The notes under the pieces were generated by a model that saw nothing but the letters and a program-made list of their open reading frames with translations, had not been told where the DNA came from and made no database searches. Shown here one piece after another: positions 16,173 to 25,150 of a stretch of DNA of 64,000 bases. The DNA comes from RGIG9115 sp045128915. GTDB taxonomy: Bacteria > Bacillota > Clostridia > UBA1381. The stretch is from contig JBGVIT010000046.1 in NCBI GenBank assembly GCA_045128915.1, forward strand, positions 1 to 64,000, in the 5' to 3' direction. Position 1 is the first letter of the stretch. The number at the start of each line of letters is the position of its first letter. The position numbers and the translations under genes were made by a program.

Positions 16173-18317
16173 ATGGACAAAATCAAAGCAATTCTTAAAG
16201 AGGAATTTTCCCTCAGAGATGAACAGATAAACAACACTATTGAGCTGATTGACGAGGGAAATACCATTCCTTTTATTGCCCGTTACAGAAAGGAAAAAAC
16301 AGGAGCAATGACAGATGAAGTGCTTCGTGATTTTTCTGAAAGACTTAATTATTTGCGAAATCTTGAGGATAAAAAAGCCGAGATTTCAAGACTTATTGAT
16401 GAACAAGGAAATCTTACAGACGAAATCAGCGCAAGCATCCAAAATGCTGCAACTCTTACAGAGCTTGAGGACATATATCGTCCGTTCAGACCTAAAAGAA
16501 GAACAAGAGCATCAATCGCAAAGGAAAAGGGACTTGAGCCTCTTGCAGAGCTTATTTTTGCTCAGGATAATAATACAGATGCATATGAAAGTGCCAAAGA
16601 TTTCATCAATGAAGAAAAAGAAGTCAATACAGCAGATGATGCAATAGCCGGCGCATGTGATATTATTGCAGAGCAGGTATCAGACAATCCAGAATACAGA
16701 AAAATATTAAGAGAGCTTACCATTCATAACGGAATCATTGTAACTAAAGCTGCTAAAGACGAGGACAGCGTTTACAGCATGTATTATGAGTTCAGCGAAA
16801 AGGCTTCAAAAATTGCACATCACAGATTACTTGCTGTCAACAGAGGTGAAAAGGAAGGCTTTTTGTCTGTAAAGCTTGAAATGGATGACGAAATCATATT
16901 CCGCTATCTCTTAGGAAAAACCGTAACCGGCAGCAATTCATGCTCTCAGCTTGTTGAAGCGGCAGTACGTGACAGCTATTCAAGACTTATTGAGCCGTCA
17001 GTTACAACAGAAATCAGAAATATGCTTACAGAAAATGCTCAGGAAGCATCTATTAAAGTGTTCAGCAAGAATTTGTCAGGACTCTTGCTTCAGCCACCGG
17101 TTAAAGGAAAGGTGGTACTTGGTGTGGATCCCGGATACAGAACGGGATGCAAGCTTGCAGTAGTAGATGAAACAGGAAAGGTTCTCCAAACGGGAGTTGG
17201 ATATTTCACTCTTCCCAATCACGATAAAGAAAAAGCAAAGACACTTATCAAAAAAATGATAAAAGAAAACGCAGTAACCCTCGTTTCCATAGGAAACGGT
17301 ACTGCATCAAAGGAATCTGAAATATTTATTTCAGAGCTTATTAAGGAAATAAATCATCCCATACATTATATGATGACTAACGAAGCAGGAGCATCAGTTT
17401 ATTCTGCTTCAAAGCTTGCAACAGAGGAATTCCCCGACTATGACGTATCATTAAGAAGTGCTGTTTCAATAGCAAGACGTCTTCAGGATCCCCTGGCAGA
17501 GCTTGTTAAAATTGATCCAAAGTCCATAGGTGTAGGACAGTATCAGCACGACATGAACCAAAAACGCCTTGGTGAAGCGCTGGGCGGAGTCGTTGAAACA
17601 TGCGTTAACAGCGTAGGCGTTGATTTGAACACAGCATCACCGTCGCTGCTTTCATATGTTGCAGGAATAAATAAAACAATAGCTAAGAACATAGAAGCAT
17701 ACAGAAATGAAATAGGAAAATTCTCAAAAAGAAAAGACCTGCTAAAAGTTCCAAAGCTTGGAGCAAAAGCCTTTGAGCAATGTGCAGGATTTCTACGAAT
17801 TACAGACGGCGCAGAGCCTCTTGACAATACCTCAGTACATCCTGAAAGCTATAAAGCTTGCTCTGAAATACTCAAAAAGCTTGGCTACACAATGGACGAT
17901 GTATTGGAAGGACAGCTGGGCGAGCTAAAAGACAAAATCAAAAAATACGGTGCAGAAAAGCTTGCAGAGGAAACGGGAATCGGTGTTCCTACTCTCACAG
18001 ATATTGCAGACAGCTTGTTAAAGCGCGGCCGTGATCCTCGTGAAGAACTTCCTCAGCCGGTACTGAGAACAGACGTTATGGATATAAACGATTTGAAGCA
18101 AGGCATGGAAATGACCGGAACAGTAAGAAATGTAATAGATTTTGGTGCTTTTGTGGATATAGGAGTTCATCAGGACGGACTTGTTCATATCTCACAGATT
18201 TGTGACAAATACATTAAGCATCCTTCAGAGGTACTTAATGTAGGTGATATTGTAAAAGTGAAAATTCTTGATGTTGATACTGCAAAGAACAGAATATCAC
18301 TTACCATGAAATTCTAA
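16173..18317 (+). CDS. tex: Tex, S1-domain RNA-binding transcription accessory protein
   Basis: A 714-residue cytosolic protein of full length. Order: N-terminal helical region (FIARYRKEKTGAM near residues 32-44, typical of Tex), central YqgF-like RNase H fold (VVLGVDPGYRTGCKLAVVD), helix-hairpin-helix region (GVDLNTASPSLLSYVAGIN), and C-terminal S1 domain (GTVRNVIDFGAFVDIGVHQD, about residues 645-714). Tex/Spt6-like proteins bind nucleic acid and affect transcription and stress tolerance. GGGAGG precedes the ATG by 10 nt. The CpXC gene starts 11 nt downstream. Confidence 0.96.
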   Translation: MDKIKAILKEEFSLRDEQINNTIELIDEGNTIPFIARYRKEKTGAMTDEVLRDFSERLNYLRNLEDKKAEISRLIDEQGNLTDEISASIQNAATLTELEDIYRPFRPKRRTRASIAKEKGLEPLAELIFAQDNNTDAYESAKDFINEEKEVNTADDAIAGACDIIAEQVSDNPEYRKILRELTIHNGIIVTKAAKDEDSVYSMYYEFSEKASKIAHHRLLAVNRGEKEGFLSVKLEMDDEIIFRYLLGKTVTGSNSCSQLVEAAVRDSYSRLIEPSVTTEIRNMLTENAQEASIKVFSKNLSGLLLQPPVKGKVVLGVDPGYRTGCKLAVVDETGKVLQTGVGYFTLPNHDKEKAKTLIKKMIKENAVTLVSIGNGTASKESEIFISELIKEINHPIHYMMTNEAGASVYSASKLATEEFPDYDVSLRSAVSIARRLQDPLAELVKIDPKSIGVGQYQHDMNQKRLGEALGGVVETCVNSVGVDLNTASPSLLSYVAGINKTIAKNIEAYRNEIGKFSKRKDLLKVPKLGAKAFEQCAGFLRITDGAEPLDNTSVHPESYKACSEILKKLGYTMDDVLEGQLGELKDKIKKYGAEKLAEETGIGVPTLTDIADSLLKRGRDPREELPQPVLRTDVMDINDLKQGMEMTGTVRNVIDFGAFVDIGVHQDGLVHISQICDKYIKHPSEVLNVGDIVKVKILDVDTAKNRISLTMKF

Positions 18318-18328
18318 GGAGGACTATA

Positions 18329-18994
18329 ATGAGTCTTAATGCTTCTCAAAAAATAAAATGCCCGTCATGCGGTCAGCTTCAGGACATGACTGTATGGGAT
18401 TCAATAACAGCAAAGGACAGCCCTGATTTAAAGGCTGACCTTCTTGCAGGGAAGATAAATATTTTCAAATGCTCTTCTTGCTCCCATTTTGGACTTGTTC
18501 CCACTCCCATGCTTTATCACGATGAAGATAAAAAGCTTATGATTTCATTTACACCCTCAAACGATCCGTCACTTAAACAAAGATTGTTTGAAAATGTATG
18601 CGAAACCTCAAAAGCATCCGGAGAGCTTGAAACCTTTGAGGAATATAATCTGAGATTTGTATGCGAATACAATGCGCTTCTTGAAAAAATACTTATTTTT
18701 GATGCGGACCTTAACGACAAAGCAGTTGAAGTAATAAAGCTTCTTATACTTTCTCAGGAACCTGAAAAGCAGGAGCAGAGAATATGCATATTCGGCAAAA
18801 AGGATAAAGACAACCTTGAATTTATGGTGCAGGACACTAAAGAAAATATGATTTATACCTCGTCTGTTCCAACTTCCACATACGACACCATATGGCAGCA
18901 GCTTCGCTATTCGGGAGTAAAGCCATACAGCTTCGGATGGGAAATGGTAGATGCAGAGTATGCAACCAAATTAATAAACGGAATGAATAATTAA
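18329..18994 (+). CDS. CpXC-domain protein
   Basis: A 221-residue cytosolic protein. The N-terminal ~110 residues match the CpXC domain, with two CxxC pairs: CPSCGQ near residue 11 and CSSCSHFGL near residue 50. These probably form one zinc site. The C-terminal half is acidic and alpha/beta-like, with no family I can name. GGAGG lies 7-8 nt before the ATG. It is cotranscribed with tex and closed by the terminator at 18999-19029. Function is unknown. Confidence 0.8.
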   Translation: MSLNASQKIKCPSCGQLQDMTVWDSITAKDSPDLKADLLAGKINIFKCSSCSHFGLVPTPMLYHDEDKKLMISFTPSNDPSLKQRLFENVCETSKASGELETFEEYNLRFVCEYNALLEKILIFDADLNDKAVEVIKLLILSQEPEKQEQRICIFGKKDKDNLEFMVQDTKENMIYTSSVPTSTYDTIWQQLRYSGVKPYSFGWEMVDAEYATKLINGMNN

Positions 18995-18998
18995 ACCC

Positions 18999-19029
18999 AA
19001 AAAAACTGTTGCAATGCAACAGTTTTTTT
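18999..19029. terminator. Bidirectional terminator between convergent genes
   Basis: A-tract, then ACTGTTGCA / TGCAACAGT around a single central A, then a T-tract of 7. The symmetry gives a U-tract on both strands. It closes the tex-CpXC unit and the thiN-side operon, whose last stop codon overlaps it. Confidence 0.9.
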
Positions 19030-19648
19030 AGTCGTGGCATAGTAATACATCATATTTTCCGTCACTATACTTATTTATAAATTCTATACTTTTTTCTTTG
19101 TTTACAAAACTACCCGTAGGAATCTTTTTGGCAAGACATTCTCTCGAATAACACTCATCTCCTGCAACTACATATGTTCTACCATTGTGCTTTATTTCAA
19201 CAACGCACGAGCCTTTGGAATGACCGCCTATTTTTATAATGGTTACAGAGCTTGTAACAAAAAAGCTTTCTGAAAAAACATTCACTTTGAACCCATCCGG
19301 AATATATTTTTTGCCGCTTTCAAATTCATCTTCCTGTATATGAATAACAGCGTTTTTAAAATACTTTGCACACTCTATATGGTCATGATGAGAGTGAGTT
19401 ATAACCAAATCTGTTATCTCATAGGGATAAACTCCTGCATTTTCAAGAGCTTTTACAGTTCCGATGAAATTTCGCATTACAAAGCCGGGCATAGTTTCGC
19501 AGCCGGCATCAATCAAAATCAGCTTATCTTTTTCCTTTATAAGATAGAGCTTAAAAACTATACTGCGCTCCACTTCTTTATCGCCGCCCAGAAAAACAGC
19601 ACTTTCAGGCAAAACCGATTCTCCGTATATTAAAGGTATTATTTCCAT
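19028..19648 (-). CDS. Metallo-beta-lactamase fold hydrolase
   Basis: About 206 residues. The zinc signature THSHHDHIE (HxHxDH) lies near the middle, preceded by LIDAGCETMPG. Later metal ligands are plausible in IIKIGGHSKGS and VVAGDECYSREC. The overall layout resembles AHL-lactonase-like and other small MBL hydrolases. The substrate cannot be told, and quorum quenching should not be assumed. The start at 19648 (MEIIPLIYG) has AGAGG 6 nt upstream; the longer frame from 19669 has no ribosome site. It is the last gene of the operon, after thiN. Confidence 0.85.
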   Translation of the reverse strand: MEIIPLIYGESVLPESAVFLGGDKEVERSIVFKLYLIKEKDKLILIDAGCETMPGFVMRNFIGTVKALENAGVYPYEITDLVITHSHHDHIECAKYFKNAVIHIQEDEFESGKKYIPDGFKVNVFSESFFVTSSVTIIKIGGHSKGSCVVEIKHNGRTYVVAGDECYSRECLAKKIPTGSFVNKEKSIEFINKYSDGKYDVLLCHD

Positions 19649-19670
19649 TGGCCACCTCTCAGAAATCATT

Positions 19671-20282
19671 TTATATGCCGTCTGTTATTATGATAATGCC
19701 TTCGCCTTTTTGGGATGTATATTGAGCTTGATTGTCTATTACAACATTCGATATGCCCTTTGATTGACCGAAATACATAGTTTCATTATTCATGGGATAG
19801 TCAAGGCCTTTTGTTGTTATTCCCTCTATACTTTGAGTCAAGGGGATAAGAGAAACTGTTTTTCCTTTGCAGTTTTCTAAGGTGAACTTATCTTTATAGA
19901 AATATATTTTGTTGTTCTTGTCCTCTATATGTCCCGAAATATTACTTTGATGCAGTAGCCTTAACAAAAATATATTGGCAATAGTATGGTCAGCCCTACT
20001 GCCCATGCATCCCAGCAAAACTATTTCGTCAGGGTGCATATCTATTGCGTGACGGAGAGCAAGTTCTGTATCTGTAAAATCCTTTCGCTCCGGAAATAAA
20101 ATAGCTTCCTTTTCCGTTGAAATGTTGTTCTTTACAGAGTCCATATCACCCATTAACAGATTCACATGGATTCCGTTTTCCTTGGCGCTGTCATATCCGC
20201 TGTCAGCGCATATTACATAATCGTCGGCGGTGATTTTTTCTGAATACGAAAAATCACCGCCTGATATAATTACAATTCTCAT
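19671..20282 (-). CDS. thiN: Thiamine pyrophosphokinase
   Basis: Transfers pyrophosphate from ATP to thiamine, giving the cofactor TPP. It has 203 residues with the family motifs CADSGYDSAKENG, LMGDMDSV, DFTDTELAL and GCMGSRADHTIANI. The C-terminal TPK_B1 beta-domain begins at GKTVSLIPL. It starts 1 nt after the rpe stop. The rsgA-rpe-thiN order is common in Firmicutes; here it is broken only by the sigma/anti-sigma pair. Confidence 0.94.
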   Translation of the reverse strand: MRIVIISGGDFSYSEKITADDYVICADSGYDSAKENGIHVNLLMGDMDSVKNNISTEKEAILFPERKDFTDTELALRHAIDMHPDEIVLLGCMGSRADHTIANIFLLRLLHQSNISGHIEDKNNKIYFYKDKFTLENCKGKTVSLIPLTQSIEGITTKGLDYPMNNETMYFGQSKGISNVVIDNQAQYTSQKGEGIIIITDGI

Positions 20283-20283
20283 T

Positions 20284-20922
20284 TTATCTGCAAAGCTCCA
20301 TAAGCTCTTTTACACTACCTTGTATATCATCATTAAAAACAGCAGTTCCCGCAACAAGCACATCTGCGCCTAAAGCATGGACTTTAGCTATATTTGATTT
20401 GTTTACGCCGCCGTCAACCTCAATATGAAAATTATCTCCTGCTTCTTTTCTTAATGCCTGAATTTTGCTGTTTACGTCCTCTATATATTTTTGACCACCA
20501 TAGCCCGGAAATACACTCATTACAAGAGCTAAATCAATGTCCTGAATATACGGCAGAAGCTTTTCCCAAGGTGTATCAGGATTTATGGCAATTCCTACAT
20601 CCTTTCCGAAGCTTCTTATCATTTTGATACATTCTTTTATATCCTTTGTACATTCAACATGGATTGTTATGCCGTCAGCGCCTGCTTTGGCAAATGGTTC
20701 TATATACTTTTCGGCATTATCTATCATAAGATGAACATCAAAATACTGATTTGAAACAGGGCGAAGCGCTTCTACCACTCCCGGTCCAAAGCTAAGATTG
20801 GGAACAAAATGTCCGTCCATTATATCAAGATGCAGCCACCGGGCACCCGCTTTTTCTGATGCTTTTACCTGGTCACCAAGGCAAAGATAATCTGCCGCAA
20901 GAATAGAAGGTGATAATATCAT
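20284..20922 (-). CDS. rpe: Ribulose-phosphate 3-epimerase
   Basis: Interconverts ribulose 5-phosphate and xylulose 5-phosphate in the pentose phosphate pathway. A TIM barrel of 212 residues. Motifs: SPSILAADYLCLG, HLDIMDGHFVPNLSFGP (metal histidine and aspartate), HLMI, MSVFPGYGGQKYI, and VDGGVNKSNI with the second catalytic aspartate. GAGGAG lies about 8 nt before the ATG. Confidence 0.97.
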   Translation of the reverse strand: MILSPSILAADYLCLGDQVKASEKAGARWLHLDIMDGHFVPNLSFGPGVVEALRPVSNQYFDVHLMIDNAEKYIEPFAKAGADGITIHVECTKDIKECIKMIRSFGKDVGIAINPDTPWEKLLPYIQDIDLALVMSVFPGYGGQKYIEDVNSKIQALRKEAGDNFHIEVDGGVNKSNIAKVHALGADVLVAGTAVFNDDIQGSVKELMELCR

Positions 20923-20937
20923 TTGTAGTTCTCCTCT

Positions 20938-21681
20938 TTATTGTGTTATATATTCCTCAAATATGACCTTGACTTCTTCTTCGGTCATGTTCTCAGCTTT
21001 GATGTCGTACATTACATCGTCCTTGCTGAATACAACATTTACAACATTTTCGGATTCTGGTGCTTCAGCGACTTCTGCCTTTTCTTCCGAAGTTACAGGA
21101 ATAACCGAAACAGTCATGATTTTATCGTCAGCAGCATACACATGAATCTCTGTGCCGTCCTCATTATATACTGACGAAACCTGACTGAATTCCTCAGGCA
21201 TTTCCATACCCCCACCGGCTGCTACTTGACTGTTTTCAGGCATCATACGCGGTGCAATATCTACAGATGCAACCGCTACGCTTTCAGTATCTGCCACAGA
21301 CTGAACCTTTTCGGCATCCGGCATGCTGCGCAAAATCGGCTGATTTGCTTTTTTTGTTTTTTTCGATGCAGTTGTTTGCTTATTCTGTACCGGCATTGTA
21401 GTTGAAGGGGTTTCCTCCGTTTGATTTGTTGGTATTACAGCACAAATTTCGCTGTCTGCAACAGGAATAGGTTCTGTTACCGGTTTATTAATCAATGCAG
21501 GATACGCCACACCGCAGCCTATAACTACCGCTATCGCCGCTGCAAGTGAGCTTACGGCTGTGAAGTTAATTTTCCTCGGTCTTTTCGCCTCGGCAGAAAA
21601 AGCTGTTTTCAAAGTTTTTTCCAGCAAAGCTTCATCAATTATTATGTTATCATTTGCTTCTTTGTAGAGTTTTCTAAACAA
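20938..21681 (-). CDS. Membrane anti-sigma factor partner of the ECF sigma
   Basis: A 247-residue bitopic protein. A short cytosolic N-terminus (~38 residues, MFRKLYKEANDNIIIDEALL..) would hold the sigma factor. One membrane helix lies at residues 43-63 (SSLAAAIAVVIGCGVAYPAL). A Thr/Lys-rich linker and an acidic extracytoplasmic domain with no family I can name follow. The TTG start is 7 nt after GGAGGG and overlaps the sigma gene by 8 nt, so the pair is translationally coupled. The assignment rests on position and topology. Confidence 0.75.
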   Translation of the reverse strand: MFRKLYKEANDNIIIDEALLEKTLKTAFSAEAKRPRKINFTAVSSLAAAIAVVIGCGVAYPALINKPVTEPIPVADSEICAVIPTNQTEETPSTTMPVQNKQTTASKKTKKANQPILRSMPDAEKVQSVADTESVAVASVDIAPRMMPENSQVAAGGGMEMPEEFSQVSSVYNEDGTEIHVYAADDKIMTVSVIPVTSEEKAEVAEAPESENVVNVVFSKDDVMYDIKAENMTEEEVKVIFEEYITQ

Positions 21682-22159
21682 AATCGTACCCTCCTTCCAG
21701 CTTTTCCTTGAGCATCATTCTTGCTCTTCGAAGCAGGGATTTTACAGTATTCTCTTTCTGTCCAAGGCATTGAGATATTTCAGCAACAGACATATCTTCA
21801 TAATAGAACAAATGAATAACAGAGCGATATTTTTGCGGAAGCTCCAACGTTGCGTAATAAACTTCACTTTTTTCCTCATGCTCAAAGGGAATATCCTGAG
21901 AAAATCCCTCTGTTTTCTTATACCATGAATCAGCGAAAACGTTTTTACTGCAGTTAATTGTTACACGTAAAAGCCACGCTTTTATATGCTCTTCACTCTC
22001 AAAATCAATGTCCTTTTGTATGTATCTCAAAAAAACTTCCTGAACCACATCATCAGCAGTTTCCTTGCTTTTTGTCTGGTTCAGGGCAAGCTTATAAACC
22101 ATGGAGAAATACTTGCGTGTCATTTGTTCTTTAAATTCGCGTGTTTTTAAAACTGACAC
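21674..22159 (-). CDS. ECF RNA polymerase sigma factor
   Basis: A 161-residue extracytoplasmic-function sigma factor. Sigma region 2 is FSMVYKLALNQTKSKETADD followed by VVQEVFLRYIQKD and KAWLLRVTINCSKNVF. Region 4 is LPQKYRSVIHLFYYEDMSVA followed by QKENTVKSLLRRARMMLKE. The GTG start is 8 nt after a GGGGG ribosome site. It is transcribed with the overlapping anti-sigma gene. The pair lies between rsgA and rpe, splitting an otherwise common gene order. Confidence 0.93.
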   Translation of the reverse strand: MSVLKTREFKEQMTRKYFSMVYKLALNQTKSKETADDVVQEVFLRYIQKDIDFESEEHIKAWLLRVTINCSKNVFADSWYKKTEGFSQDIPFEHEEKSEVYYATLELPQKYRSVIHLFYYEDMSVAEISQCLGQKENTVKSLLRRARMMLKEKLEGGYDFV

Positions 22160-22175
22160 TGTATAATCCCCCTTT

Positions 22176-22210
22176 GTATATAATACCTTTTAATCTATGG
22201 AAAGGTTGCA
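22176..22210 (-). promoter_or_regulatory. Candidate ECF-type promoter upstream of the sigma gene
   Basis: The minus strand has TGCAACCTTT at 22201-22210, resembling the AAC-containing -35 of ECF sigma factors. About 16-18 nt later comes a TATTATA region, then the ribosome site. The -10 lacks a clear CGTC, so this is tentative. It would mean autoregulation. Confidence 0.4.
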
Positions 22211-22228
22211 TTTTGTCGCAAAAAGTTT

Positions 22229-23083
22229 TTAGTAAATTTTTCTTGATTTTATTGTTTCGTACATTCGGCAATAGCTTTCGTATCTTGAAACTGAAATCTC
22301 ACCGTTTTCTACTGCAGCGCGTACTCTACAGCCTATATCTTTAATATGGGAACAGCCCCTGAACTTACATTCTCCCGAAAGCTTTGATATTTCAGGAAAA
22401 CACTCCTCAAGTTCTCCTTCCTCCATTTCAGGAATTTCAAGAGAACTGAAGCCGGGTGTATCAAGCACAAAGCCGCCACTTATACTTATCAGTTCAACGT
22501 GGCGAGTTGTATGCTTTCCTCTTTCTATTTTTTCCGAAAGGCCGCCCGTTTCAAGACCTGCATCTGTAAGCAGATTTAATAGGGTTGATTTCCCCACTCC
22601 CGAAAGACCTGCAAAGGCTGTTATTTTATTTTTTATAAGATTTTCTAATACTTCTATATTTTCATGCTTGTCTGCACATACGGACAGAACCTCATAGCCT
22701 GCACCTTCATATATACTTACTATATCCCGACGTTCGGCAAGGTCTGTTTTATTTATGCATATTACGGGTGTTATGCCGCTTTTTTCGGCATGGACAAGCA
22801 TTTTATCTATCAGCATAAGATTAGGTTCAGGAGATGCCGCCGCCGTTACTATTACGAGCGTATCTACGTTTGAAACGGCAGGACGAACAAGAGAATTACG
22901 GCGAGGCAATATTTCATTAATACTGCCCTTGCCGTTTTTTACTTCTATAAGAACCTTATCCCCAACCATTGGAGTGATTTTCTCTTTTCTGAATATTCCT
23001 CTGGCTTTACATTCATATACAGCATCGTCTGATAATACATAATAAAATCCGCCAATGCCTTTTGTTATAATTCCCTCTTGCAT
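22229..23083 (-). CDS. rsgA: RsgA, ribosome small-subunit-dependent GTPase
   Basis: A circularly permuted GTPase in 30S maturation, about 284 residues. An N-terminal OB fold (EGIITKGIGGFYYVL) is followed by G4 INKTDLAE, the P-loop GLSGVGKSTLLN, and G3 VLDTPGFSSLE. The C-terminal zinc knuckle is CKFRGCSHIKDIGCRVRAAV. The ATG at 23083 matches family starts. An upstream in-frame TTG at 23107 overlaps prkC and has no better ribosome site; neither start has a strong one. It follows prkC, its usual neighbour. Confidence 0.95.
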   Translation of the reverse strand: MQEGIITKGIGGFYYVLSDDAVYECKARGIFRKEKITPMVGDKVLIEVKNGKGSINEILPRRNSLVRPAVSNVDTLVIVTAAASPEPNLMLIDKMLVHAEKSGITPVICINKTDLAERRDIVSIYEGAGYEVLSVCADKHENIEVLENLIKNKITAFAGLSGVGKSTLLNLLTDAGLETGGLSEKIERGKHTTRHVELISISGGFVLDTPGFSSLEIPEMEEGELEECFPEISKLSGECKFRGCSHIKDIGCRVRAAVENGEISVSRYESYCRMYETIKSRKIY

Positions 23084-23090
23084 ATACTGA

Positions 23091-25097
23091 TTAATCCATA
23101 TCAACAATTTCTTCTTTTACGCTTTTGCCGTCAAAATATACGACTACTTTCATTTTACCGCTTCCTGTAATATCTATGGAAATGGTATCACCGCCGTTTT
23201 TGGTCTTTTCATATTGTGTTTTGCCGTCAACGGTAATCTTAACATCTACCGAACCCATATCATCAGGAATCTGCATGGTAAATTCTTTTGTTTTCAAACC
23301 GTTATCCTCAGAAGGATCTTCGCCTTCATCAGGGATTGCTGTTTTTGAAGGTACGATGGTAGGTGCTACAAAATCATCATTTGTACCCACTCCGGTACTT
23401 AATACTATTGAAACAGATGCTCCGGCTTTTACCTGCTTGCCAGCTTCAGGGCTTTGAGAAATAACTGTTCCCGCAGGCTGCGGTGAATCCTTTTTAGTAA
23501 CTGATACAAGTTTTAAGTTCCATTGCTGACAAAGATACTCTGCGCCTATCTGTGTCTCCCCATAGAAGCTGGGAACAACTACGTCTTCATCAGGAATAGG
23601 AGTTTCACTTGCAGGGGGCTTACCCTGACTTACATGGATTGTTACTATATCGTCTTTATTAAGCTTTGTTCCTACTTCAGGCGACTGACGTATTACCTGA
23701 CCTGGAGGAACTGTCTCGCTGTATTCCTCGTTAAGAATATAGCTGAGGTCTGCTTCTATTATGTCATTAATAGCGTCTTCTACCGCCATGCCCTTAATAT
23801 ACGGCACTGATATATCACCGCCTGAAGAACCGATACTTACTACTACAAATACTTCTTCAGTCTTTTTTATATGTGATTTTGCTTCAGGCATCTGGGATAT
23901 AATCCTTCCCTCTTCAACATCATCGGAAAGCGCATATTCCAGCTGGTCTGATATGATAATTCCTTTTTCTTCAGCAAGCTTCACAGCATCTTCCAGCAAC
24001 GCTCCCTTAAAGTTAGGAACGACTACCTGACCTACTGTTTTTTGCATATGAGCATAGATACCGAATGCCGAAAGAATGATTACAATTACTGTTATAAATG
24101 CAAGAATTGTTGCTGCCTTATCAGCCTTCTTTTCCGCTTCTGTCTTTTGCTTTTTAACCTTCTTTTGCTTTTTGGGAATGTCAGATTCGTCTATTCTGAA
24201 CTGTTTTGTATCGCCCATATCGTCTTCGGCTTCAACAACGGGAATCTCCGGAACGACAACGGGTATATTGCTTATTGCAGCGTTAAGGTCTGCAATCATT
24301 TCTGTTGCTGTCTGGTATCTGCCTGACTGTTCTTTTGATATTGCTTTATTAACTATCTTTGCTACATCACCGGGTACAGACGGATTGTAATCAAGAACTG
24401 ACGGAGGCTGTTTTTCAATATGCATAAGAGCCACCGCTACTGCTGATTCACCATCAAACGGCACTTTGCCTGTAAGCATTTCAAAAAGCACTACACCCAA
24501 AGAGTAAATATCCGACCTTGCATCTGTGAATCCACCTCTTGCCTGCTCAGGCGAAATGTAATGTACCGAGCCCATAGCGTTATGGTCACCAACTACCAAA
24601 GTTTCGGTAGTTGCCGCCTTTGCTATACCGAAGTCGGTTACTTTCAGAGTCTTGTCCTCTGTCATAAGTATGTTCTGCGGCTTGATGTCACGGTGAACTA
24701 CGTCCTTTGAATGAGCAGCTTCTAAAGCCTGAGCAATCTGTACTGCAAATTCACACGCTTCGTTCCATGCAATCGGTCCGTTCTCTCTTATATATTTCTT
24801 AAGAGTAACGCCGTCAACCAATTCCATAACCATATAATCAAGGCCATCTACTTCACCAACGTCAAAAATCTGTACTATATTATTATGATTAAGCTTTGCA
24901 GCCGCAAGGGCTTCTTGCTTGAAGCTTCTGAGTGCTGTTTCGTCATCCTTAACGCTTTCACGCAGTACCTTTATTGCAACTTCTCTTTTTAAAAGCTCAC
25001 ATTCAGCTCTGTAAACTGACGCCATACCGCCTGTTCCAATAAGCTCAAGCACGTGATAACGCTCTGCCAAGGTTCTTCCAACTAAGTTTTCAATCAT
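23091..25097 (-). CDS. prkC: PASTA-domain Ser/Thr protein kinase (PrkC/PknB type)
   Basis: A membrane kinase sensing muropeptides or lipid II. The kinase domain is about residues 1-275: glycine loop GTGGMASVYRA, catalytic Lys43 in VAIKVL, HRDIKPQN, and DFGIAKAA. The juxtamembrane region is Lys-rich, followed by one membrane helix (ATILAFITVIVIILSAFGIY). Three PASTA domains come next, beginning VVVPNFKG, ISVPYIKG and VVVPSFYG. The C-terminal ~80 residues form an extra domain starting near LKTKEFTMQIPDDMGSV. The ATG at 25097 has AAAGGGA 8 nt upstream and gives the usual MIENLVG..; a start six codons earlier is less likely. It lies next to its phosphatase gene. Confidence 0.96.
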   Translation of the reverse strand: MIENLVGRTLAERYHVLELIGTGGMASVYRAECELLKREVAIKVLRESVKDDETALRSFKQEALAAAKLNHNNIVQIFDVGEVDGLDYMVMELVDGVTLKKYIRENGPIAWNEACEFAVQIAQALEAAHSKDVVHRDIKPQNILMTEDKTLKVTDFGIAKAATTETLVVGDHNAMGSVHYISPEQARGGFTDARSDIYSLGVVLFEMLTGKVPFDGESAVAVALMHIEKQPPSVLDYNPSVPGDVAKIVNKAISKEQSGRYQTATEMIADLNAAISNIPVVVPEIPVVEAEDDMGDTKQFRIDESDIPKKQKKVKKQKTEAEKKADKAATILAFITVIVIILSAFGIYAHMQKTVGQVVVPNFKGALLEDAVKLAEEKGIIISDQLEYALSDDVEEGRIISQMPEAKSHIKKTEEVFVVVSIGSSGGDISVPYIKGMAVEDAINDIIEADLSYILNEEYSETVPPGQVIRQSPEVGTKLNKDDIVTIHVSQGKPPASETPIPDEDVVVPSFYGETQIGAEYLCQQWNLKLVSVTKKDSPQPAGTVISQSPEAGKQVKAGASVSIVLSTGVGTNDDFVAPTIVPSKTAIPDEGEDPSEDNGLKTKEFTMQIPDDMGSVDVKITVDGKTQYEKTKNGGDTISIDITGSGKMKVVVYFDGKSVKEEIVDMD

Positions 25098-25150
25098 TTT
25101 TAAAATCCCTTTCATATGTTATATATCATCTGTAAAAGTATCTTTTAAAA

